Shown piece by piece: positions 17,101 through 25,833 of a DNA stretch of 38,990 nt. Within the stretch, counting starts at the first letter, position 1, and each line of letters begins with the position of its first letter. The notes below the pieces were generated by a model. It did not search any database, was not told where the DNA came from, and worked only from the letters and a program-made list of their open reading frames with translations. The stretch is from Marinimicrobium sp. (GTDB lineage: Bacteria > Pseudomonadota > Gammaproteobacteria > Pseudomonadales > Cellvibrionaceae), in contig DAHVRW010000004.1 in the NCBI GenBank assembly GCA_027322215.1, forward strand, positions 1 through 38,990, read 5' to 3'. A program made the translations under genes and the position numbers.

Positions 17101-17654
17101 AACATCGCGATGGGGTGTTTCAACTGGTTCGGCAACTGGCGGACATGGGTAAGGGCTCGTTGATCTTTCGTATCCATGGCGATTTGCATCTGGGCCAAAT
17201 TCTGGTGGCTCAGGACGATGCGTATTTTATTGATTTTGAAGGCGAACCCGCACGTCCGTTGCACGAGCGGGGGGGCAAATCGAGTCCGTTTCGGGATGTC
17301 GCCGGTGTGCTGCGTTCGTTGCAGTACGTGGCGGCCACAGCCGCGGAGCATACCAGTGTGGTGGATAACGACCGGGCGTTCGAGCAACACCAAGCATTTC
17401 TTGAGCGCTTCCATGAGAGCACCACAAAGGCTTTCAGCGGTGCCTATCAGGAAGCCGCCCACGAAATACCGCACAACTGGCACAACGCGTCTGGCCGTCA
17501 GGCTCTGATGGACTTGTTCTGCCTGGAAAAGGCCGCGTACGAAGTGGTCTACGAGGCCACCAACCGGACCGACTGGATTCATATACCGCTGCATGGGTTG
17601 TTGGATATCGTCCAGAGCCAGGGCATACCCATTGACTCATCGAAACTGCATTGA
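14196..17654 (+). CDS. treS: Trehalose synthase - maltokinase fusion (TreS-Pep2)
   Basis: A 1152-residue bifunctional enzyme. The N-terminal part (about 25-560) is GH13 trehalose synthase, which interconverts trehalose and maltose, with nucleophile D225 (GLRLDAVPYL), acid E267 (LLAEANQWP) and D333 (LRNHDEL). From about residue 600 it becomes maltokinase (Pep2), which phosphorylates maltose with ATP to maltose-1-phosphate. The kinase opens with AKRRWFGAKGK, has the catalytic D996 in HGDLHLGQ and the metal-binding D1013 in YFIDFEGEP. GTG 14196 sits 8 nt behind GGAGGG; ATG 14205 or ATG 14238 are other possible starts. The fusion channels trehalose to the GlgE substrate. It lies 3 nt behind glgE. 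Confidence 0.95.
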   Translation: MLNMEQSKEGRARGMDTRSHAAITPEATWYKDAIIYQLHVKSFFDSNNDGIGDFPGLISKLDYIASLGVNTIWLLPFYPSPLRDDGYDIADYYGVHPDYGTIEDVQRFIDEARERGLRIITELVINHTSDQHPWFQRARKAPLGSPEREFYVWSDDDKKYAGTRIIFLDTEKSNWSWDNEANAYFWHRFYSHQPDLNFDNPEVLKAMLDVMNYWLAMGVDGLRLDAVPYLVEREGTNNENLPETHEVLKRIRAEVDEKFPGRLLLAEANQWPEDTQEYFGDGDECHMAFHFPLMPRMYMALAQEDRFPITDILRQTPVIPETCQWAIFLRNHDELTLEMVTDRERDYLWDQYASEGRARLNLGIRRRLAPLVQRDRRRIELLNSLLFSMPGTPVIYYGDELCMGDNIYLGDRDGVRTPMQWSPDRNGGFSRADPSRLVLPAIMDPLYGYSAINVEAQARDTHSVLNWMRLMLDVRKQHLAFGRGSFKMLYPANRRILTYIREYTYPDTGETETILCLANMARSAQAVELELSAYNGLVPLEMTGGSTFPPIGELNYLLTLPPYGFYWFLLAHETKYPEWYTPPPEPMPDFVTLVLRTGVLEALQPPLQTQLEQDILPAYLAKRRWFGAKGKNIDQVRLLHQSALLPPVDSAHTDAEGAVLTELEVQMGGETHWYQIPLVILFEEERVSALVHQLTLARVRRRDRVGVLTDAVASDDLTRSIIALLYAGLDAPEGQALSQVSSLPSDHADVIFKPTNELRKLTLDKPDLEVRSLSVEQSNSSVIIGETAVLKLYRRLFPGPHPEVEMGNVLTDGGFSNTAPMLGHVCRVDAQGGVTALAVLQGYIPNQGNGWEWMLEHLDRLNEDRASLASPELSEADIDADISTQESDMLAELERFSSAIGKRLGQMHQVLAQANERPDFAPEEADDSICNQWITEVHQQLDQALGYLQRLDRAALLPKDQRRLEALLQHRDGVFQLVRQLADMGKGSLIFRIHGDLHLGQILVAQDDAYFIDFEGEPARPLHERGGKSSPFRDVAGVLRSLQYVAATAAEHTSVVDNDRAFEQHQAFLERFHESTTKAFSGAYQEAAHEIPHNWHNASGRQALMDLFCLEKAAYEVVYEATNRTDWIHIPLHGLLDIVQSQGIPIDSSKLH

Positions 17655-17766
17655 TCGGGTCATGCCACGGGGCCCGGGAAAGCTGGCGTTGAACAGGCGA
17701 GCGGGCGGAATGGTCTTCCTCAACTGCGTGACGTGACATAGCACGTGAATGGAAAACGGGAGCGTT

Positions 17767-20013
17767 ATGATGGAAGCGGGGCGTGAATCAGGCTCACATT
17801 TTCCTCAATGGGCCGCAAGAGCGCTGGACTCGGGTACCCTCAGCGATCCATTCAGTCTGCTGGGCCCGCACCGGGCCGATCAAACGATTGAAATTCGCAC
17901 CTACCAGCCCAACGCCCAGCGGGTGTACGCGGTGACTGTCGACAGCGGCGAAGTCATCACCGAGTTGTATCCCAGCGAGGCATCTCCCAACGTGTTTGTG
18001 GGGGTTTTACCTGATACCCAAGAGTACAGACTGCGTATTGATTGGGGGGAGGCGCTGCAAGAAACTGAAGATCCCTATGCGTTTGGCCTGCTGCTCGGGG
18101 ATATGGATTTACACCTAATTGGCGAAGGTCGCCATTACCAGGTCAATCGCACCCTGGGCGCCCATGTAATGACCATTGACCAGGTGCTTGGCACACGCTT
18201 TGCGGTGTGGGCACCGAACGCCCAACGGGTGTCGGTGGTGGGAGATTTTAACTTGTGGGACGGCCGCCGCCACCCTATGCGCCTTCGCGGGCTTTCGGGC
18301 ATCTGGGAGATTTTTATTCCCCAAGTCGAGGCGGGGGCGTATTACAAATACGAGATTTTAGGCCCCAACGGCCTGCTGCCGCTTAAATCCGACCCGGTGG
18401 GTTGGCAGGCTGAGGCCGCGCCCGGTAACGCATCCATTGTGCCTGAGCCGGAACCTTTCGAATGGCACGATGAGCATTGGATGCACACCCGGCACGAGCG
18501 ACACTCCCATCATGCGCCCATCAGTATCTACGAAGTGCACGCCATGTCCTGGCGTCGTCGCGACGACGACTATCATCGACCTTTCAATTGGGATGAGCTG
18601 GCCGATGAGCTTATACCCTACGTGCAGGAGATGAATTTTACACACATCGAGCTGCTGCCGATCACCGCCCATCCCTACTCGGGATCCTGGGGCTACCAAC
18701 CCATCGGCATGTTTGCTCCGATCGCCGAATGTGGCACACCCCGTCAGTTTGCGCGCTTTGTGGATCGTTGCCACCAAGCGGGCATTGGCGTCATTACCGA
18801 CTGGGTGCCCGCGCACTTTCCGGCTGACGTCCACGGTTTGGCGCGCTTTGATGGTACCGCCCTGTACGAGCACGAAGACCTGCGGGAAGGCTTTCATCAG
18901 GATTGGAATACGTTCATTTATAACTTGGGGCGCAATGAGGTGCGCGGTTTTTTACTGGCCAATGCCTTGCACTGGCTGGAAACCTATCACATTGATGGTT
19001 TGCGGGTGGATGCGGTGGCGTCCATGTTGTACCGGGACTATTCCCGTGAGCCGGGGGAATGGGTGCCGAATATTTACGGTGGCCGGGAGAATTTGGAAAG
19101 TATCGAGTTTTTACGTCACCTCAACTGCATCGTCGCTGAGCGGGTGCCCGGCGCGGTGATGATCGCTGAGGAGTCCACAGCCTGGCCAGGGGTCACCCAT
19201 GACATTGAGGAAGGCGGTTTGGGTTTTTCGTTTAAGTGGAATATGGGCTGGATGCACGACACGCTCAAATACATAAGCCAGGATCCGATTTATCGCTCCC
19301 ACCATCACGGGCAAATGACCTTCGGTTTGCTGTACGCTTTTTCTGAACATTTTGTTTTGCCGCTTTCCCATGATGAAGTAGTGCATGGCAAAGGGTCCAT
19401 GCTCGGAAAAATGCCCGGTGATCGCTGGCAACAGTTTGCGAACCTGCGCAGTTACTACGGCTTTATGTGGGGACACCCGGGAAAAAAATTGCTGTTTATG
19501 GGCGGCGAGATTGGTCAACTTCAAGAATGGAATGAAAACGAGCAAGTAGCATGGGAGGCGCTAAGTGATCCATTCCACCTGGGCGTACAACGATGGCTGG
19601 GAGATTTGAACAGGCTCTATCGGGAGCAGCCAGCCCTTCATAGCGGTGATTGTGACAGCGCCGGTTTTAACTGGCTGGTGGGTGATGATCGCAACAACAG
19701 CGTGTTCGCCTTTTGCCGAAACGGCGTGGAGGAGAGCATGCCGCCGGTACTGGTGGTCAGTAATTTTACGCCCGTGCCGCGCCACAACTATCGCGTCGGC
19801 GTGCCCCGGGTTGGTCATTGGCGAGAGGCTCTTAATAGTGACGCCGAATGTTACGGGGGTTCCAACCTGGGGAACAATGGCGGGGTGCAAGCGCAATACG
19901 AGCCGCATCACGGGCAGGCATTCTCGGTGGAGCTCACGGTGCCGCCTTTGGCCACCGTCCTATTCGTTTACGACGAGCCGATGTCTGAGCCGGCCTTGAG
20001 CCCCAACGGATGA
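17767..20013 (+). CDS. glgB: 1,4-alpha-glucan branching enzyme
   Basis: A 748-residue GH13 subfamily 9 enzyme that introduces alpha-1,6 branches into linear glucan. It has the two N-terminal beta domains (GlgB-N and CBM48, the latter around [20 protein letters not shown]). The catalytic barrel carries nucleophile D415 ([10 protein letters not shown]), acid E468 ([11 protein letters not shown]) and [14 protein letters not shown]. Spacing between D415 and E468 equals that of the E. coli enzyme. The frame opens at ATG 17749, but ATG 17767 or 17770 lies at proper distance behind GGGAG. It follows treS-pep2 by about 110 bp and completes the GlgE route. It converges on the next gene with only 15 bp between stop codons and no visible terminator. 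Confidence 0.95.
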   Translation: MMEAGRESGSHFPQWAARALDSGTLSDPFSLLGPHRADQTIEIRTYQPNAQRVYAVTVDSGEVITELYPSEASPNVFVGVLPDTQEYRLRIDWGEALQETEDPYAFGLLLGDMDLHLIGEGRHYQVNRTLGAHVMTIDQVLGTRFAVWAPNAQRVSVVGDFNLWDGRRHPMRLRGLSGIWEIFIPQVEAGAYYKYEILGPNGLLPLKSDPVGWQAEAAPGNASIVPEPEPFEWHDEHWMHTRHERHSHHAPISIYEVHAMSWRRRDDDYHRPFNWDELADELIPYVQEMNFTHIELLPITAHPYSGSWGYQPIGMFAPIAECGTPRQFARFVDRCHQAGIGVITDWVPAHFPADVHGLARFDGTALYEHEDLREGFHQDWNTFIYNLGRNEVRGFLLANALHWLETYHIDGLRVDAVASMLYRDYSREPGEWVPNIYGGRENLESIEFLRHLNCIVAERVPGAVMIAEESTAWPGVTHDIEEGGLGFSFKWNMGWMHDTLKYISQDPIYRSHHHGQMTFGLLYAFSEHFVLPLSHDEVVHGKGSMLGKMPGDRWQQFANLRSYYGFMWGHPGKKLLFMGGEIGQLQEWNENEQVAWEALSDPFHLGVQRWLGDLNRLYREQPALHSGDCDSAGFNWLVGDDRNNSVFAFCRNGVEESMPPVLVVSNFTPVPRHNYRVGVPRVGHWREALNSDAECYGGSNLGNNGGVQAQYEPHHGQAFSVELTVPPLATVLFVYDEPMSEPALSPNG

Positions 20014-20028
20014 CTTACAAGCTAAACA

Positions 20029-20556
20029 TCATTTCGCCCGTCGCAGCCGGTAACGAGTACGCATTTCCTCAGTGGCGGCGCCGTTAACGTATTCCTGCCA
20101 CTCCCCATACAGTTCATCGGCAGAGGCGGCCCCCATAATGCGCGAGTGCATGTAGCGATCTTTTTCCGGGTCGAATCCTGAACCGCCGGAGAAGGAGAAC
20201 TCCACCTGGTTGGGCTCAAAGGCCACCGAGTGCATACGCGGTTGATTGCCAAGGGAGCAGTAGTGGGTGAGGGCGATTTGGTCTTGATCGCGGTGAAATA
20301 CCGTCACCATCTCATAGGGTTGATCCACAAAAATGGATTCAATGACTGTCGACCGATTGGCGGTTGCGCGATAGCTTACCGCTACTTCATCCTGCATACC
20401 CAAGCTGCCGTCCACGTCGATCCAGTCGCCCTCGAAAGAAAGCAGCAGATCAAATGCCTGAGCAGGTAAAACTTGGGTATCCGCATGGCCAGAAACCGCG
20501 GTAAAGGGTAAGAATACCAACAAAAGCCTCAGCCAAAGTGCATGGCGTCGATTCAT
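20029..20556 (-). CDS. Small secreted protein of unknown function
   Basis: A 175-residue protein with a signal peptide (MNRRHALWLRLLLVFLPFTAVSGHA). Start ATG 20556 is preceded by AGAAGGAAA. The mature part reads like a lipocalin or DUF1579-like beta-barrel domain that often has the phrases FEGDW near its N-terminus and TVFHRDQDQIALTHYC in the middle; the family is not certain. It starts 15 nt after the stop codon of the FG-GAP protein gene on the same strand, so the two are very likely one transcript and may act together in the periplasm. Confidence 0.65.
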   Translation of the reverse strand: MNRRHALWLRLLLVFLPFTAVSGHADTQVLPAQAFDLLLSFEGDWIDVDGSLGMQDEVAVSYRATANRSTVIESIFVDQPYEMVTVFHRDQDQIALTHYCSLGNQPRMHSVAFEPNQVEFSFSGGSGFDPEKDRYMHSRIMGAASADELYGEWQEYVNGAATEEMRTRYRLRRAK

Positions 20557-20570
20557 AATGAATTTCCTTC

Positions 20571-22148
20571 TCAATCCAATTGAACGTGATCCGATTGCGT
20601 GAACAGCATCAGCCGCGGATAGACACTCGGTTGTTCCGGCGCCTGGCCTGCGGCCAGCAAGGGGTTGAGTATGTCCATCCGCAGGGCGCCGGTAATAATG
20701 TCCAGCCGGCCGTTGCCGGTAACATCCACCAGCTCAATGGGCACCAGGCCGTTGATATTACCGCTGATGGGGCGGGGGCGGAAGTTTTGTTTACCGTCGT
20801 TCTCGAACCAGATCAACGATTGGCGTTTAGGGTCATCCCAGTGATTGGCCCATGAGCTGACCACCACATCCAGATGCCCGTCGCCCGTTAAATCGCCCAC
20901 AGCCAGGTTGGCGGCACCGTAAAAACGGCCGATGTCGTGGTAGGCAAACTGCAGCTCGCCCAAGTTCTCCAGCCACTGCACACCGTGATACGGCTTGGGT
21001 TCACTTTGCGTATCAAACGCGTCGCCATTGGTGAAGATAAGGTCCGGGCGGCCATCCTGATTCAGGTCCACCACCTGCAAACTGGTCATGCCAAACATAG
21101 GGTTGCCAGCGTTGGCGATGGTAACTTGCTTAAACCCATTGTCACCTTGATTGACGAACGCGACCACTTCCTCTCGCTCTTGAGCAATGAGTGTGACCAA
21201 GTCCATTTTTCCGTCGTTGGTGAGGTCCACGGGTAGAAGAGTCAGTGCGCCACTCAATTGAAGTAAGGAATGCTTTTTGAACCGACCTTCATCGAGGTTT
21301 TCCAACCAAAACAGCTCGCCTACCTGACCGCCCCCGAATACCGCAACGGCCAGGTCCAGACGCCCGTTGTTGTTGAGGTCCACCGCGCGAACATCGCTAA
21401 CCCGACCCAGCCCGTCGATGATCAGATGTGGAGTAAAATCGCCGCTCTCCTCTTGGATGAGCACAAACACCTTTCCCGCCAGCGCCTCCATGGGCGGCAG
21501 AATGCCCAGATCCGCCACCAAAATATCCATCCGCCCGTCGCCGTTGAAATCAACCGCTTGGGTGGATACCGGAAAGGTGAGCTCGGCCAGCGTCGTTTCT
21601 TGCCATTGCACTGCGCCGCCATCGCCTTTTCTATGGGCCTCAAGCAGTATCACCTTACCGGTCTCGCCGTCGCTGACCAAAAAGTTAAGCTCGCCTGAAC
21701 CCAAATTGACCGGTTGTATGTGGGCAATTTGTGGCAGCTCTGAATGGGCCCCGATCGCGCTCGCCTCAAAACTGACTTGGGGGTGGGGTTGATCTATGTA
21801 AGGGAGCCGGGGCAGTTCCGTCGGGCTGCTACCGTAATACAGGGCCTTGATGTGATGGGCATGCTCAGCCGGTATGAACTCACTGCCGGTTTGGCGGCGC
21901 GCCAGCTCGACCATGGCGTCAATGACATGGGGCCAGCTGTGCTTAGGCAGGAGAGAGGGCGAGGGCACAGCGTGGCAGGCGCCACAGTACTGCTGGACCA
22001 GGGCCATGATCTTTTCGGCGCTCATCTGTTCTGGGGGGCGCTCTGAACCTCCGCCTGTTCCCCCATTGGCCCCCGAGGCCCAAGCGCCCGGAGTCGCTGA
22101 GAGGAAACTAAGAAGAAGTCCGAAACAAAGGTGTGCGGTGATTCTCAT
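20571..22148 (-). CDS. Mono-haem FG-GAP/VCBS repeat protein
   Basis: A 525-residue exported protein. After a signal peptide ending near AWA comes a short cytochrome-c-like segment with one haem-binding motif, CGACH (C55, C58, H59), followed by SLLPKHSWPHVIDAM, whose Met could be the distal ligand. The rest (about residues 130-510) is a series of at least six FG-GAP/VCBS repeats with calcium-loop cores such as DFNGDGRMDI, DLNNNGRLDL, DLTNDGKMDL, DLNQDGRPDL, DLTGDGHLDV and DVTGNGRLDI. These should form a beta-propeller. It is encoded upstream of, and close to, the small secreted protein. The function is unknown; haem plus propeller suggests a periplasmic or surface redox or binding role. Confidence 0.8.
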   Translation of the reverse strand: MRITAHLCFGLLLSFLSATPGAWASGANGGTGGGSERPPEQMSAEKIMALVQQYCGACHAVPSPSLLPKHSWPHVIDAMVELARRQTGSEFIPAEHAHHIKALYYGSSPTELPRLPYIDQPHPQVSFEASAIGAHSELPQIAHIQPVNLGSGELNFLVSDGETGKVILLEAHRKGDGGAVQWQETTLAELTFPVSTQAVDFNGDGRMDILVADLGILPPMEALAGKVFVLIQEESGDFTPHLIIDGLGRVSDVRAVDLNNNGRLDLAVAVFGGGQVGELFWLENLDEGRFKKHSLLQLSGALTLLPVDLTNDGKMDLVTLIAQEREEVVAFVNQGDNGFKQVTIANAGNPMFGMTSLQVVDLNQDGRPDLIFTNGDAFDTQSEPKPYHGVQWLENLGELQFAYHDIGRFYGAANLAVGDLTGDGHLDVVVSSWANHWDDPKRQSLIWFENDGKQNFRPRPISGNINGLVPIELVDVTGNGRLDIITGALRMDILNPLLAAGQAPEQPSVYPRLMLFTQSDHVQLD

Positions 22149-22233
22149 GGCCCCGCCAGTGTCGCTAATGGATAGCGCCCGATTCTGTCGGAATGAACGA
22201 CGGAAATCAAACCGCGTGTGGGTTCCATTTTTA

Positions 22234-22941
22234 TCACGGGGCGCGTGGGCGCAGGTCCCGATACTGCAGGAAAAGCCAATAGCTCACCGCCACCAGCGCG
22301 GTCAAAACACACGGCACCAGCATGGCGGAGAAGTGATACCGGTTAAAAAGCAGCGCACCCACGATACCGCCGATGAGAAAGCCGGCGATGAGGGTGATGT
22401 ACAGGATAAATTTTCGGACGTCGATTTTCTGGCCGCGAAACCTGAGCCCCAGCGCCACTCCAAGGTCGGTAAATAGGCCGGTGACGTGCGTCGTTCTCAC
22501 CACTGCGCCGCTGTAGGTGGTGGTCATGGCATTTTGCAGGCCACAAGCAGCGGCCGCAAAAAAGTGGCCAGCCATCATCCCATTGGATAGCAGGAGCAGC
22601 GATACCAGCAGCAGTACCGATTCGCTCAGCAGCGCCACGCTGTAACTGCGACCGAGCTTGAGCGCGGTATTGCCAATGACCAGCCCGCTATAGGCGGCGC
22701 CAACCATGAAACTGATAATGACCAGTATCAGATGGATGATATCCTGGGTATTGGCGCTGACGATCTCTACTGATAAGAATGTGGATACGCCCGTCAGATG
22801 AGATACGACCTGGTGCGCTAATCCGAGCACACCCACAGCGTTAATAAAGCCCGCATTCAGCGCCAGTAAAAAACCTCCGGCTTCAACCCATTTTGGCAGT
22901 CTATTGATCATATAATCGCTTATTGCCCGTTCATAACCCAC
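22234..22941 (-). CDS. DUF1275 (YoaK-type) integral membrane protein
   Basis: A 235-residue inner-membrane protein with about six helices and the DUF1275 layout: an opening helix with LNAGFINAVGVLGL, then SHLTGVSTFLSVEI, and later CGLQNAMTTTYSGAVVRTTHVTGLFTDLG, the most conserved segment of the family. Its molecular role is not established. ATG 22941 and ATG 22911 (MINRLPKWVEAG) are both possible starts, neither with a strong ribosome-binding site. It lies downstream of the P450 gene on the same strand, about 100 bp away, with a hairpin-rich gap between them. Confidence 0.85.
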   Translation of the reverse strand: MGYERAISDYMINRLPKWVEAGGFLLALNAGFINAVGVLGLAHQVVSHLTGVSTFLSVEIVSANTQDIIHLILVIISFMVGAAYSGLVIGNTALKLGRSYSVALLSESVLLLVSLLLLSNGMMAGHFFAAAACGLQNAMTTTYSGAVVRTTHVTGLFTDLGVALGLRFRGQKIDVRKFILYITLIAGFLIGGIVGALLFNRYHFSAMLVPCVLTALVAVSYWLFLQYRDLRPRAP

Positions 22942-23037
22942 GATGCCGAATAGGAATCTCCTATACAGCGCCGCCGGCGATTGGTTTGTTGTGAACGCGT
23001 TACGCCGGCGCCGCGACGATTTAACGCTTTGATAGCG

Positions 23038-24180
23038 CTATGAAAGAATAACCCGAACTTTGTGAAACCCGCCCACGGGTGCCGTCTCGCGCTCAAGGCT
23101 TTGGCTTTCGGCAAATGACAAGGAGGACGCGCCCGCAAGCAGTGCTCGGGTCGCAATGCGCAATTGCCAGGTGGCTAACAGTCGGCCGGGGCATACGTGC
23201 TTGCCGATACCATAAACGAGATTGTTTTTAGCGTGTGCCACCGGATCAAACGTGTTGTGGTTAAAGACGTTCTCGTCGCGGTTGGCGGAGGTCCAGTTCA
23301 GTTTCACTGTGGCGCCGCTGGGAATGTTCTGGCCGCCGATGTTGACTGGGCAAGTTGTGATCCGTCGGTTGGATATAAATGGATTATCCAGGCGAAGAAT
23401 TTCGTCGATGGCCGCCTCCACCTCAGCATCTGAGGCGATGCGTAAGCGCCGGGCGTAGTCCGGGTGGCGCACCAGGTACTCTACGATTACACCCACACAC
23501 AGGGCGATGGAGCCCAGATCTCCGCCGGTCCAGTTGCGCAGAATTGATACCAGCTCAGCCTCGCTGAGTAAGCGATCATGGATGCGGTCGCGACACAGTT
23601 GTGTAGTGACATCGTCCGGGGCTTGGTCGCCAGCGGCTCGGCGCGGCGCAATGACAGAGCGGATAATCGCATCAAATGTCTCGGCCACCTGGGCCATCTG
23701 CTCGTGCTCTCCTGAGCGTGTCGCACGATGATTGGCCGACATCCATGCCAAAAGCTCGGGCTCCAGTTGCGCGGGCCAGCCCAGCCAGGCGCATTGGGCC
23801 CGTACCGCGAACACCGCGCCGATATCATGCACCGCGTCCACGGGCTCGCCTCTGGGTAGCTCATCAACCAGGTGCCGGGCAATTTGTTCAAACGTAGTCA
23901 CATAGGGTGTTAGCGCTTCGCGGCTTAGGTAGCGATCGATGATCGCCCGGTATTGGGTATGCTCTTCGCCGTCCAGGCCGTTGGGGATCTGTAAATAACG
24001 GGACACATTGCTGGAGAAATGCTCATGATTCTGTGCCGCTTGCACTACCTCGGCGTGGCGGAGTAACACCCAATCGCCAGCGCTATTTTTAACGATGGGG
24101 TATTTGGGGCGCAGCTGATCGGTGTAAGCACGAAGGTCGCGACCGGCGGCGGTGAGATCATCAGGCATATGGTCGGTCAT
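23038..24180 (-). CDS. Cytochrome P450
   Basis: A 380-residue soluble bacterial P450 monooxygenase. The haem-thiolate cysteine is C330 in YGIGKHVCPGR, and the K-helix E-x-x-R is EILR in AAIDEILRLDNP. The C-helix HTQYRAIIDRYLS is recognisable. The I-helix reads NWTGGDLGSIALC, so the usual acid-alcohol pair (D/E followed by T) is altered: D is present, but Leu and then Gly stand where Thr is expected. The substrate is unknown. No ferredoxin or ferredoxin reductase gene lies beside it; the neighbour upstream is an sdhB-type iron-sulfur protein. The gene is complete for a short class-I P450. Confidence 0.9.
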   Translation of the reverse strand: MTDHMPDDLTAAGRDLRAYTDQLRPKYPIVKNSAGDWVLLRHAEVVQAAQNHEHFSSNVSRYLQIPNGLDGEEHTQYRAIIDRYLSREALTPYVTTFEQIARHLVDELPRGEPVDAVHDIGAVFAVRAQCAWLGWPAQLEPELLAWMSANHRATRSGEHEQMAQVAETFDAIIRSVIAPRRAAGDQAPDDVTTQLCRDRIHDRLLSEAELVSILRNWTGGDLGSIALCVGVIVEYLVRHPDYARRLRIASDAEVEAAIDEILRLDNPFISNRRITTCPVNIGGQNIPSGATVKLNWTSANRDENVFNHNTFDPVAHAKNNLVYGIGKHVCPGRLLATWQLRIATRALLAGASSLSFAESQSLERETAPVGGFHKVRVILS

Positions 24181-24264
24181 GGGTGTTCCTGTTATTTAGA
24201 ACTAAGAGCGAATTGTATTAAGCGCTACGAGCGGTATGGATAGTTTACCCGGCGCCCATCAGGT

Positions 24265-24972
24265 TCACGTTGCGGCGCGCAGCAGCTCCCGGCGAATTTT
24301 ACCGATCGCGCCCATGGGGTTAAGGCCTTTCGGGCACACCCAGGCACAGTTGCCGATACTGCGGCAGCGAAACAGACTGAAAGGGTCCTGCAGAGCGTTG
24401 AGCCGTTCGGCGCGGGCCTGATCGCGGCTGTCCAGAATGAAGCGCAGCGATTGCAATAACGCCGCTGGACCCAAGTATTTTTCCGGGTTCCACCACCAAG
24501 AAGGGCATTGCGATGTACAGCAGCCACATAGAATGCAATCGTACAAGCCGTTGAGTTTGTCGCGCTCTTGGGGCGATTGCAAATACTCAATGGTGGGCGC
24601 CCGGTCGCGGTTGACTAGCCACGGTTGGACGCGTTTGTACTGTTTGAAAAACAGCGTTTGATCCACCACCAGATCGCGGATCACCGGCATGCCCGGCAAC
24701 GGCCGAATAACCAGAAGGTTCGAGCGCCCAATCGCTTCGCCAATGGGCTTTATGCACGCCAGCCAGTTTTTGCCGTTGATATTCATGCCGTCGGAGCCGC
24801 ACACGCCTTCGGCGCAGGAGCGCCGATAACTCAGCGTTGGGTCATTTTCCCGCAGGTACTCCAGTGCATCCAGCACCATGCGCTTACGAAAATCGTCGGG
24901 AAGTGCCAGCGCCTGCATGTACGGTGCTTTGTCTCGATCGGGGTTATACCGATAGATCTGTACGTTAATCAT
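24265..24972 (-). CDS. sdhB: Succinate dehydrogenase iron-sulfur subunit (orphan SdhB)
   Basis: A 235-residue protein resembling SdhB along its whole length. The 2Fe-2S plant-ferredoxin site is SCAEGVCGSDG plus the downstream LAC. The 4Fe-4S and 3Fe-4S sites are CILCGCCTSQCPS, FRCRSIGNC and WVCPKGLNP. It differs from the common enzyme in places (SCAEGVC where SCREGVC is usual; CGCC and GNCAWVC). No sdhA, sdhC or sdhD is nearby, so either this is a second, divergent copy or its partners are elsewhere. AAAGGG lies before ATG 24972. It could be read with the P450 gene 84 bp downstream. Confidence 0.85.
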   Translation of the reverse strand: MINVQIYRYNPDRDKAPYMQALALPDDFRKRMVLDALEYLRENDPTLSYRRSCAEGVCGSDGMNINGKNWLACIKPIGEAIGRSNLLVIRPLPGMPVIRDLVVDQTLFFKQYKRVQPWLVNRDRAPTIEYLQSPQERDKLNGLYDCILCGCCTSQCPSWWWNPEKYLGPAALLQSLRFILDSRDQARAERLNALQDPFSLFRCRSIGNCAWVCPKGLNPMGAIGKIRRELLRAAT

Positions 24973-25074
24973 CGACTGTGCCCTTTGTTCCGTTGACGGT
25001 TAAAGAACTGCTCGAACGATGTGTACGCAGGCGCGGCGTGTTCAACCGATAGTAGAAAATCGCCGAATGAAAGT

Positions 25075-25821
25075 CTATTCGCTTGTGTTTTGAACCGTTT
25101 TCAGCGCTTGCTCAACAATGGGCTGTAGACGCTCATAGGGGACAAAACCGGGCACGACCTGGTTGCCCACGAGAAGCGTTGGTGTGCCGCGAAAGCCCAA
25201 ACGGCGAAAGGTTTGCTGGTTGCGCTCGATGGCCTCGCTGGCCGTGTCGTCCACCTTGAGCAGCGCCGCTGTGCCGGTGTCCTTGGCAATACGGTTAAGG
25301 GAGCGCCCCGTGTGATTGCCCCGGTGCGCCATTAAACGGGAGTGCACTTCAGGGTACTTCTGCGGCGCGGCGCGCCATACTTGCAGCGCATAGAGAGCCG
25401 AGTTTGTGTCCAAGCCCTGGGCCCGTTGTTGGCGCAGGGATAAATTAATATTGACGACCTGCACCTGTGGGTATTCGGCGCGAATTTGTTCTAACACGGA
25501 TTCCAGCCGTTTACAGAAAGGGCAGTTGTAGTCGGTGAAGTTGACGATGGTCAGTTGCGGCTGTTCCGCGCCCAACCACGGATGCGCTGGGTTATCGATG
25601 AGCCATTCTTGTTCGGACGCTCCCAGGCTTCCGCCGGCTTCTTTCTCGGCCACATAAAGCAGTAAACTGTCGTACAGGCCGTCGATTACCTCTGGATTGC
25701 TCTGGAGCAATTCCATTATTTCCTGAACTCGCTCTTGCTGGGTAGGGGTCGGCTGTTGCGCGTACGCGCCCAGAGTTAATAACAAACCGATCGATGCGAT
25801 TAAAATACGTTGCATAAACAT
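25075..25821 (-). CDS. scsC: DsbA-family thiol oxidoreductase (ScsC-like)
   Basis: A 248-residue periplasmic thioredoxin-fold protein. After a signal peptide (MQRILIASIGLLLTLGAYAQ) comes a helical N-terminal stretch (about 22-85, EIMELLQSNPEVIDGLYDS) that in ScsC-type proteins mediates oligomerisation. The DsbA-like domain follows, with active site CPFC in NFTDYNCPFCKRLES and the cis-proline loop FRGTPTLLVG. ScsC acts as a disulfide isomerase or reductase in copper stress and is kept reduced by ScsB. It is the last gene of the scsB-scsD-scsC cluster, 12 nt after scsD, which supports the call. Confidence 0.82.
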   Translation of the reverse strand: MFMQRILIASIGLLLTLGAYAQQPTPTQQERVQEIMELLQSNPEVIDGLYDSLLLYVAEKEAGGSLGASEQEWLIDNPAHPWLGAEQPQLTIVNFTDYNCPFCKRLESVLEQIRAEYPQVQVVNINLSLRQQRAQGLDTNSALYALQVWRAAPQKYPEVHSRLMAHRGNHTGRSLNRIAKDTGTAALLKVDDTASEAIERNQQTFRRLGFRGTPTLLVGNQVVPGFVPYERLQPIVEQALKTVQNTSE

Positions 25822-25833
25822 AGTTGGGTTTCC

